Assembly (NCBI GenBank): GCA_023078555.1
Contig: CM041204.1
Location: forward strand, 3,688,430-3,752,429
Direction: 5' to 3'
From: Ulva prolifera
Taxonomy: Eukaryota; Chlorophyta; Ulvophyceae; Ulvales; Ulvaceae
Length of the DNA: 64,000 nt
Shown here one piece after another: positions 53,296 to 62,481 of this stretch (the first letter of the stretch is position 1; every line of letters starts with the position of its first letter). The position numbers and the translations under genes are program-made. Under the pieces are notes generated by a model that had not been told where the DNA came from, ran no database searches, and saw nothing but the letters and a program-made list of their open reading frames with translations.

Positions 53296-56133
53296 ATGTC
53301 GGACAGCCTTCAATTTCAGTTCAAGCGAGATGCCGCGATCGTCGTCGACAAAGACACTGCGGACGACAATTCTGAGAATGGGATGCTGGACGTGCTAGCG
53401 AGGAGTATCTGGCGAAGGGGAGGGGGGTCGGACGGCATGACACTGTCGTCGGCCAACGACAACAACGCCACCTTGGACGTCGACAACGTGGAGTCCCGAA
53501 AGACATGTATTGCTTTCTACTTCCAGAAGGGGAAGATCGCTGGCGGCATCGAGCCCCCGGTGCTGGTCCAGCCCATCAACCTCCGGAATCGAGGCTCCGC
53601 TCCAGGGGCGTCGGCACGCACAGCAGCCTCCACTGCTACCGCTGCGACGGGCGACAGCGATCATGTATGGGAGGTACTACAGTCGGGAGTGCTGATGTGG
53701 ACTGACAAGTTGTCGGCGATCCTGGGCCAGATGAGGGACGAGGACAAGGCGTCTCCGCTCATGCAGGCGCTGCTGAAGGACACCGGCGACCCAAAGCTGC
53801 GGATGTATGAAGGAAGTATGCTGATGCATCAGCACGTTGGTGCGATCGCAGCGGCAGCAGCGGGGGTACGCTTGTGCTAGCCTGCTAACAACTTGAGTCA
53901 ATTGACTCTGTATCGCCGGGCTGACTTGCTGGGGCGGTTGCCATACGGTAGTGTGAAGATTACGGTGGATTGTGATGATTTCGTGTTGTGTTGTATGGCT
54001 GAGCGTGTAGTGTGATTGACCCAAGTGCTGTTTTCGTGCTGGAAGTGGTCGCCGCGGACCGTGCGCCGCGGGAGGCAATGGCCACCACAGTACATCGATG
54101 ATGACCAGACTTGATTGACTTATGCAGGCGGGCAAAGAGGGGACGGCGTACACGGCTGCGAGGAACATAGCAAAAGCATTTCGGGGCCAGGAAAGCATGT
54201 TGAGGGACGTGAAGTACAAGTGCGTTCCCTCTTGAGCATGCGACATCACGACTGTGTCAGGATGCACATGTTCGGCCGTAATCGGTGGTCATCCTTTGTT
54301 CGTGTAAGCACGCACGCCAAGTCCTGACCAAGCCGACTCCTGCAGAGGTTTCCCTCGACGAGCCTTTGATCACAACAAAAAGATGCGGCGGAGCGAGCGA
54401 GACCGCAAGGACCCGAGAGTGACCGCGGCAGTGAAGGACGTAGAGGAAGAACAGGCGCGTGCTTCTTGCTCCCGGATCGTGACGTACATGCAGGACTGCT
54501 CGGAATGGTTGGTGGGCCACCAACCATTCGGGGCGCGTGGATAGTGACATGCATGCATGCCCGAATGGTTGGTGGGCCACCAACCATTCCGAGGCGCGTG
54601 AATACTGACATGCATGCCTGCCCGAATGGTTGGTGGCCCACCAACCATTCGGGGCCCGTGGATAGTGACATGCATGCCTGCCCGAATGGTTGGTGGCCCA
54701 CCAACCATTCCGAGGCGCGTGAATACTGACATGCATGCATGCCCGAATGGTTGGTGGCCCACCAACCATTCCGAGGCGCGTTAATACTGACATGCATGCA
54801 TGCCCGAATGGTTGGTGGCCCACCTGCCTGTTCCGAGGCGCGTGAATACTGACATGCATGCATGCCCGAATGGTTGGTGGGCCACCAACCATTCCGAGGC
54901 GCGTGAAAATACTGACATGCATGCATGCCCAAAAGGTTGGTGGCCCACCAACCATTCTCGTGCTCCGCGCCTAACTGACCCATCTGATGTGGACGTTTTG
55001 CTACTGCACAACGAACACATTAGGCAACAGCATCCTAGTGCACGCGACAAGCGCACGCCACTGACACATCACCTATACATGCAGCTGTCCAGATGCGGAA
55101 CTAGGACTGCTTACGGCGATGGCACGATGAAGTCGGCCGCGCAGTGGGCACGGGACGACGGAGTGTACGTGGCTGACAACCACTACTTTAGGGATTTCAT
55201 CCTGGGTGAGATGAAAAGGGAACAGACAGCGGAATCTCCATTGCGTCCCACCCACCGGAGGAGCCAACAGGGTGGCCGGGTACGTCTTCGCGGCCATGCT
55301 GTACATGACGCAGGGATATTAAAGCGATGTCAGCCGTGGAAGTCGCGTCGATACAGAATCGCGACATGCTTTGCTACGCAGGCCGAGACCAGCAACGGCG
55401 GGAGACGCGCCCGCAAGAGAGGCAGCGACAGATCAATCGCCGATCTCCCCCCTTCACCTCCGATTCTCAACCGAACACGGAAGGATGTACCTCCGACTGA
55501 CAGCGATGACGTAGAACTCGAGGTCCTACCCCACATAGTGGCAGCCGCCCCGGAAGTTGCGGACGACGAGATGCCACAGCCCAAGACTCGGCGAAGCGGC
55601 CCAGCAGACATGGACATACAGGAGGATGAACCGGTTCGCCTTGATCTGTACATACCTCCACAAGGTTGACATGAACTGTGCTTTCATCGGCCCAGGCTCA
55701 TGTACGCGCGTTCATGATGATGCAGTGCGCTTCCTGGCATCAATATCGCATATATTCTGGTCATGCTGTTGCCGTAGGTGCGAGAGATCGTGTGACAGCA
55801 TCGTTGTTCTGCAGAAGGCAAAGAAGAAAGATACGCATCCGGCTCTGGAGAAGCGCCAGGCAGAGGCCGACGAAGAGTCTCTCAGGCATGCCCTCAAGGT
55901 TCTCAATGAAAGAATAGCCAAGTCTGAAGACGAATTAGCGAAGCTGGCATCCGGCCCCGCCCGCAACCGGAAGGGTCAGCAGGCAAAGAAGCTCGATGAA
56001 TCAATCAAACAGGACAAGGTATGCCACAGTAAATCTGAACAAGTATATCTCAATATGTGTGTACTGTCAGCGGTATGATACAGCGGCAAAGCGTGCAGGA
56101 GGAGGTCCGGGAGCTTTAGCAGTCCTTGATTGA
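53296..56133 (+). CDS. CACTA-borne multi-exon accessory gene (five proposed exons)
   Basis: Proposed exons are 53296-53865, 54128-54219, 55024-55664 (3' end uncertain), 55815-56018 and 56071-56133. Exon 1 starts MSDSLQFQFKRDAA. Junctions 1-2 (phase 0) and 2-3 (phase 2, TACAA|GTGCGT to ACATTAG|GC) keep the frame. Exon 3 has LSRCGTRTAYGDGTMKSAAQ and FRDFILGEMKREQ, then a basic and an acidic tail. Exon 4 is a coiled coil (KRQAEADEESLRHALKVL, NERIAKSEDELAKLA). The phase between exons 3 and 4 is unsolved. The compact globular part of exon 3 could be DNA-binding, as in TNPA-type CACTA proteins, but no family was recognised. Intron 2 contains the palindrome array. Confidence 0.6.
54500..54957 (+). 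repeat. Intronic palindrome array, eight units of about 61 bp
   Basis: Palindromes with arms GAATGGTTGGTGG / CCACCAACCATTC are separated by short spacers with TACTGACATGCATGCATGCC. One unit (about 54810-54835) has lost its right arm. The array lies wholly in the intron between proposed exons 2 and 3 of the accessory gene, so it would be transcribed in a defined direction. Confidence 0.9.
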
Positions 56134-56488
56134 GATGCTGTCGTGATGTGAAGACTCAGGTTGAAGATGTCTGTCTATTAGCTGTACACCAACGGGGGCT
56201 CAGAAGACACTGTCCCTGAACACAGGCGGTCGTGACCAAGTGTATGAGTGGGGTATATGACATGTTAGACGTGGCAAGACATGTTATAGTAGTAATGTCG
56301 TTCCGTATGGGCATGCAGAGGTCACAAGGTGACGAGATCTCAATGTAAGCAATGTCTATGATAGTTTATGATTGCCGATGCATGACCGCCTGCCTACAAA
56401 CTCGTGTGAACACATCAACAAAGCTGTCTTGTTCCGGAACCACGGTGTACATGCTGCTTGTATACGTCATGAATATAGTTTCGCGGTC
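56134..56488. other. 3' region of accessory gene and right interior of outer element
   Basis: No further coding was recognised. The segment is about as conserved with 49548-49850 of the nested element as the neighbouring exon. Confidence 0.45.
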
Positions 56489-56618
56489 AAACGAGAATCG
56501 CGAATGGGGCGCACATGGCATACGGTCTTGCGGGAAAGGCAGTTTTGCGTACGCGTTCATGATGGTATGCGTACGCAAAACTGCGTATGTCAGGTGCGCA
56601 CCATTCGCGATTCTCGTT
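56489..56618. repeat. 130-bp fold-back near the right end
   Basis: The outer arms AACGAGAATCGCGAATGG and CCATTCGCGATTCTCGTT are perfect complements. The inner arms GCAGTTTTGCGTACGC and complement surround a 14-nt loop. Two stems make one long hairpin. The nested relative keeps only fragments (AATCGCGATTCTC), so it either gained or lost a hairpin arm. Confidence 0.8.
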
Positions 56619-56816
56619 GAAAACTTGGTGCACCTGTTAAAATAGAGTGAATAAGAGAGAACAAACACCGATACCGAGTCGCATCCGTATCAACGGCAAC
56701 ATGCACGTGGCACTCATGTAAAGGAGGCCTCGCTGACCTCACCATGTACGTACTCTGCCTCCGGCACGATCGAACAGAGAGTAACCAAGTAATAACCCCT
56801 CATGAACTAACATGTT

Positions 56817-57156
56817 CGTCCACGCTTCCGCAAGGCTCTGCCGGAACGTCCCCGGATCCGGAATCATTCCGAAATTTTAAGCATTCTTCCTCAAACAGTC
56901 CTCTGGATGCATTGCGGAACCTTCGCGCGTTCCGGCACCACTCCGGAAACGTTCCGGCGGAACACCCACGTGGAGTGCACTTGGAAACCACCCGGTCGGA
57001 ACGCTCGCGGAACTTCCTCCCACGCTCCGGACTGCCTTCCGGACGCTCCACCAACAGTCCTTTCGCCGTTCCGGGGGCTCCGCCACGCATCCGCCCCTCT
57101 TCCGCGAGCCGTCCTCGCACGTTCCTCACCACCACGTCACCATTCTCCTAGTGACA
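56817..57156 (+). repeat. Right subterminal repeats, terminus and target duplication of the outer element
   Basis: TTCCG/CGGAA motifs are frequent (GGAACG, TTCCGG, CGGAAC), ending in the 18-bp terminus at 57136-57153 and ACA at 57154-57156. Confidence 0.8.
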
Positions 57157-57667
57157 CCGCAGCTGGCCGAGGGCACCCCCTGCAGTGCAGCACAGACGTC
57201 ACGCCTCACAGCACCGCTTTGACTTGGCAGCGCACATCAGGCCAGCGCTGGTGAGCTCTGCAGGCCGCGTCATGCCGCGGGTGCTCGCCCGTCCTGGCCG
57301 CGGCGTCCCTACGCCTCGAGGCTCAACTCAGGCCATGCAGGTGGGGTCAGACCACTCCTCTGCACTGCAGCGCCATTGCCACAGCACGCCCAGCGCAGCA
57401 CGTGTACACCCCGTGACACAGGGTGCCAGGCACAGCATGGCCCAGCATAGCACGCTCCGCCTCAAACACCAACCTCACAACTCTGACATAATGGCACACT
57501 ACAAACGAGCAGGTCTGTGTGCGCCAGCCTCATCATGTGTCGCGCGTGCAGCCCGGGGCTGCAGAGCTAGACAAAAAAAAAACAAAAAAAAAAATCTAGG
57601 CAGACATGATAGGCAAACATGATAGGCGGAACTGCTGAAGGCACAGCACACAGCACGCACCTGGGAC
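57157..57667. repeat. Array unit 3' flank (downstream of gene D, right of the transposon)
   Basis: It continues the unit interrupted at 30428: CAGCTGGCCGAGGGCACC matches 24477-24494. An A-rich tract (57571-57592) has a counterpart near gene B (19635-19655). Confidence 0.6.
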
Positions 57668-60420
57668 TCAGTCGATGCACATCTGTCGACATGCCTGAGC
57701 CCGGCAAAGAGGGTCGCCGCCGCCACCGACGACGTACGCCTGATACCCTCGATCGCTGCCCGGTCGACCCCTAAGCGGCGCAGCTGCGGCAGCGCCTGCA
57801 GCGCGTTGGCGACAGCGCGCCAAGCACGCTCCGCCATCCGTGTGTCCGCGAGGAAGAGCGCCTCGAGGCGGTGTAGCCGCAGCAGGAGGCGTGCGAGCTG
57901 CGCGACGTCCGCAGCCCTGAGGTCGCTGCCACTGATGTTGAGCTGCCGCAACCTCTTGGCACCCAAGCCCGCCGCAGCCTCCAGGACGGCACAGATCCCG
58001 ACGTGCGAAGCGCTGTTGTGCTGAATTGAGAGGTGCGTGAGGTGCGGCATGCGGGTCAGGCGCGCCGCGAGGCCCTCCAGCCCGGCGTCCCCGAGATGAT
58101 TGCCCCCGACTCTCAACGATTGCAGCGCTGGCATTCTTGCAAGCAGAGCCACGACAGCCCGCACGTGCGCGGCTGTAACCCCGCGATACGTTCTTAAGAC
58201 ATGGTTTTGCACAGGTAGCTCCAGAGAGGTCAGGCGGGACAGCAGACCGGGGTTGGACGCGGCCAGAGCCGTGTGGAGGCGTTCAATCGGCAGGCCGGCT
58301 TCCATGCCAGATGAAATGGCGAGGCTCTGTAAGGCCGTCAGCTCAGGCGCTGCTGCCATCTGCACCACTGCATGCGAGTTGCCGTCCTGGATATATACAA
58401 CCGCTGATCCCGACGTCCAGTTTGCGCAGAGCTGTGACATGTCAGCAGAGCTGTCATCTGCCGGACAGCGTGCACAAACGCGGGGGTGTTCTCGTCGCCT
58501 GAAGCCACCCACCTGGCCGTCAGAGACGTCAGCCACGTGAGCCCTGACAGCGCTGACACCTGTGGCAGCGGCTGATACGAGTCGCAGGATTCCATTTGCA
58601 TGGCGCCCACGAAGAAGCAGTCGATGAGGGTGAAGGCAGAGAGCTGCGTCAGCTCCCCGACGGCTGCCAGCAGCAGGCCCTGCGCCTCGCGCGACACAAG
58701 CTCGGCCTCTGCGTACCAGCACTGCTCGCAGCTGACATGCAGCGACTCGAGGGCGGGTAGGGCTAGCAGCGCCGCGCCGAGCGCCGCGGGGCTCAAATGT
58801 GTGGCGTCAATTGCGCGGACGCTGAGGCGGCGCAGCGAGCGCAGCTGCGCCAGTGCGGCACACCACCGGGGCGGCTCTGGGCCCGGGTAGTCGTCGCCAA
58901 GGAAGGGGAGGGCCCCGCCGCCTGCGTGCGAGACCGTGACAGCAAGCTGCGCGATCATGCGCCCGTCAGCCGGCCGCCGCTTTGTTCATTCGGCAGCGCT
59001 ACTTCCCCCTGGTTGATGCAGGCACACTCGCTTTGCCAGCGGCTCGTTTTTGTCATCCGGCCTGACGCCAGCTGCTGCGATGGGACCGTCACCGCCAATG
59101 ATGCCCTCAGCTGCGTGCGGAGGGGCAGTGGTGGTGGCGCCTGAGAGGATGGCCTCCAGCGCACCGGGGTCCCATGCGAGCTCAGCATCTACGCCGGCTA
59201 GCGGCGCCGCCGCTGCAAGCAGCTGAAACAACGACGAGGCGCAGCTCAGGCTACAGGGCCTCCTCTCCTCCGCGTCAACCTCCTCGTAGTAGTCCTCGCT
59301 CTCAGAATCCTGTGAGTCGTGCGGCGCGCGGTGCTCCGGGCATGTCCGACGGCAGATCGGCATCGGCGGGATGTGGAACACGCCGGCGTCAACGGGGTGG
59401 CCGCAGCACTCACGCATGATGGTGGGCTGGAGGCTGCGCGGGAGCAGCTGCAGCAGCCGTGCGAGGTGCCATGCGTTTGGAGAGCTCCTGCGCGTCGGCG
59501 CCGTGGCCCACCCACCGTGAGCCATCACGAAGGAGCTATGCACTGAGACGTCGTCGCGGATTATAGCTGCCAGGATGCCCGGCAGGCAGTGCGGGGGCAC
59601 AGCATCGATGATCTACACACCACCGCCACATCAGCGCTGTGCGTGGGGGCTGCTACTGACAGTGCCTGCTGGTGGACCGTCGGGCCGGGGGACCATTGTT
59701 TGATATCAATGCAACCTGAAGACAAGAACAGGCCGCCGCATTGGCCTATTGAAGCACACTCAGATCGGCTCGAGAATCCTGGTGGAAGGAATAAGCTATT
59801 GTGTCTCCGTTGGACGGTGGTTTCGTGCTGCAAGGCAGGCGACGCCATGCACTCTGGAGCAGGACGAACTACATTTGCACAGCGCTGTGCGTGGGGGCTG
59901 TGACTACTGCGCTTGCCAGCGGATGATCGCGCGCGTTCAGACAGTTCAAGTGCAAGCGGGTGTGTCTGCACAGAGCACGTGCTCGTTCAGAGCGTCCACT
60001 GTGGCGTGGCTCGAGCTCTGAGGAGCGATGCCCGCGGTGCTTCCTGCCTCTCCGACGTGCTCCTGTAACATACTGCAAGGCACACCGAGCGACGGGATGC
60101 CCCAGGTGCTCCTGGGTATGGAACGCCTGATATACATACAGTCCAGCAACGACACGCCACTTTCTGCACAGCTGCAGTGTGCATTGATCTCGGGCAATGC
60201 CAGGCTGTTTGCAGCAGGCAGTGCCAGGAGGAGCACCCTGCTGGGGGAGTCTCGAGCTGCACGGCTCAGGGAGTCGCACCCTGTGCGCCCTAGCACATTC
60301 TTCTGCTGATGGCGGTGGACTCGGGATGCCCTGTGTGCTCGTGCACTCCCCCAGGATTGCGCGAAGAAGGGGCCTTTCCAGGGCTGACATCGTCTTGGAG
60401 TCACGCAAGAAGTCCGCAAC
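57668..60420 (-). pseudogene. Gene D: decayed Skp1/BTB-like plus LRR gene
   Basis: The LRR exon (59612-57668) keeps the family order but has an in-frame stop at about 58986 after GGSSAAE. It also has a frameshift near 58440, where a partial duplication (GCAGAGCTGT repeated) breaks the frame, and further indels at the 3' end. The 141-nt exon 2 is present (60420-60280, VADFLRDSKTM), but the AG acceptor in front of it is gone (CAATT instead of TGCAG). No exon 1 was found upstream, where palindromes and a SINE now lie. Several independent lesions mark it as a pseudogene. Confidence 0.75.
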
Positions 60421-60769
60421 AATTGTATGGGGATAAACAAATCGCAGCAGATTAATTCTGAATGAACCCCCATGACCACCCAGATGCTTGATTGTCTCAC
60501 AGTCACAAGTGAGTCGTTTGTCCTTCCCAGGTGTCGCCATATGTCAGTCCCGTCGATTTCTCATTGCTGCAGTGGCTAAGGTGGCCGGCCCAAAGGGATG
60601 ATCGGCGCAGATCACAGGATATGTCTGACCGCATCTTGCTGTCGCAATGCGCACGATCGCAGACACCATGTTCAGTCTCAGCAGCCTGTGGACCCCATAA
60701 AGCTCCATGCACCTCTGCACTCTTGGCATATCCCGGTCAAGCTGCTTCTTGATGCACTTCATTATCATT

Positions 60770-60820
60770 GAAGCTCTCTATAGAGAGCTTCAGCCAGCAT
60801 CTATATATAGATGCTGGCTG
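60770..60820. repeat. Two abutting perfect palindromes (22 bp and 30 bp) sharing one base
   Basis: The first has arm GAAGCTCTCTA plus complement (60770-60791). The second has arm CAGCCAGCATCTATA plus complement (60791-60820). They share the C at 60791. Same architecture as 37056-37104 but unrelated sequence. Confidence 0.88.
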
Positions 60821-60911
60821 GGAATTCTGTGACGAATATTACAAGTCACAGGTGGAAACATCGTCGATTCTTTGCAACATATTCGAGACGCACACAAATT
60901 TTATGCCACAT

Positions 60912-61172
60912 GGGTTGAGGACGGATTAAAAGCTACCCCCTCCGTTTCAGGAGGTCGTGGGTTCGATTCTGCGTGCGCTTTGGGGAATCGAAACGGCCGT
61001 ACGTGACCACCTCGCTTAGCACAGGAGGAGGCCCTGTGAGTTGCGTACGGTCGTCTGAGGGGGTTTTCCAGGTGGTTTACCCCTTCGGCATATGTGGTCC
61101 CGTTAATTCGGAGTTGTCAATGTCCAATAGGATACGGCTCAGTAAATTTAGATTTACTTTACTTTACTTTAC
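60912..61172 (+). mobile_element. tRNA-derived SINE, copy 2, with target duplication
   Basis: This is near-identical to 29963-30221 along its whole length, with the same B box GGTTCGATTCT and a (TTTAC)n tail. TGCCACAT occurs just before the head (60904-60911) and just after the tail (61176-61183), as expected for a target-site duplication. Confidence 0.8.
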
Positions 61173-62481
61173 ATCTGCCACATCTGCCACATCTCTAGCC
61201 CGGGCTGACTTGGCCAAGTCATCACATGCGGACATCCCTGCGGCCCAAAAGTTCGGAACAGACATCAAATGTGCCCAAGCAGCAGCCAGAATCATCCAGT
61301 TCAGAACGTGTACACAATAATTCTGCGATATATATCATGAGTCCCGTTTGGAGATAGCAGACAACCAAACTGCATTTCAGTTTTGTTGATGGCCACTGCT
61401 TCTGCCAGAGGCCTGATCCAGCATCTGCAAAGCACGGTCTGAACCTTGCAGGCCACGAACTACACTCGCGGGAACTGCAACAGCTCATGCAGGCAGCAAT
61501 TTCGGAGGTCACCGAGCACAGACCTGCACTGCTCGGGTGAGTCCTGAAACTCGCAATACTAAACGAGCCATCTCCACCATGTCAGAATATCCTACAAACA
61601 ATGAAGGTCATGGTAGGCAGGTGAACCTGTTCCTGCACTGCTTGCTGTCTCTTCGGGGCTGCATGCCTCCCCGTTTGGCCCCTTAAGCTTGCACCACACC
61701 AACTCGCAGAAACACCAGCCGCAGCCGCGGCCTATCCGAGATGGGGCCGTACATGGTGGCATGCTGATGAGTGATGGTTCGCGGCGCTATTTGGCCACTG
61801 CGGCCTGTTATTCTGAGGCGTTTGCAAGCAGAGATGACGCAGCCATCCCACCACATCGCAGCGGTGACCGACGCTGTTTCGAGAGAGGTTCTTGTGCTCA
61901 TTATTGTGTGTTGAGGCGAAATGATGATCAAGTGACTCTTCTGTGACAGCTCGTTGCGCTTTCGAAAGGCCGACCGACGCCCGATGCCCCACGTGGAGCG
62001 GTGCAGGACTACTGCAGGCGATATTTTGTCGGTGACACCATATCCATGATCGACCATACTGTGCATTCTCTGGCTATATATACACAAAATTTGACTACTG
62101 CTGTGCTGCCGCGCTTACTCGTTGGTGTGACCGTGAGCTGCTGGGTAGGCTTGCTGGGTATGGGTCGACCGCGGAAGTAGGTCAGCATTATCACCCTCCT
62201 GCACGCCTCAGACGTCACATCCTTGCATCAGTGTGTATAGTAGGAACGAGTGGGATGGACAGGTAGCACCGCCGGAACTTCGTGAAAGAACATCAACGCC
62301 ACCGTCATCGGCGGGCTCTCACTGTGAGCGCTGCAACGCGCCAGACCTCGAAAGCATGCCTGTATCGAATGCCTGATAGCCATTTCGAAGAAATGAAAGC
62401 AGCCCGTCAGGAGCTTCTGGCATAATAGCTCTCGTAACTTATATCCGTCCCATTCCTTTAAATATTTCAGCCAGATCCACG
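61173..62481. other. Intergenic stretch upstream of gene E
   Basis: No gene was recognised. An A/T-rich stretch (TTTAAATATTTCAG) ends about 13 bp before the gene E start and a TATATATA run lies at about 62073. Either could belong to the promoter, but neither is decisive. Confidence 0.4.

Larger units (their letters stand above)
30429..57153. mobile_element. 26.7-kb CACTA (En/Spm) transposon with two nested insertions
   Basis: The ends are perfect 18-bp inverted repeats, CACTAGGAGAATGGTGAC at 30429 and its complement ending at 57153, flanked by the 3-bp duplication ACA (30426-30428, 57154-57156). A CACTA terminus and 3-bp duplication define the superfamily. Joining the flanks with one ACA recreates the sequence at array paralogues 24466-24492 and about 18796-18812. 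The interior encodes a TNP2-type transposase, a C48 protease and two more gene blocks. Subtracting the nested CACTA (43162-50436) and hAT-like element (38464-39542) leaves about 18.4 kb. Confidence 0.92.
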
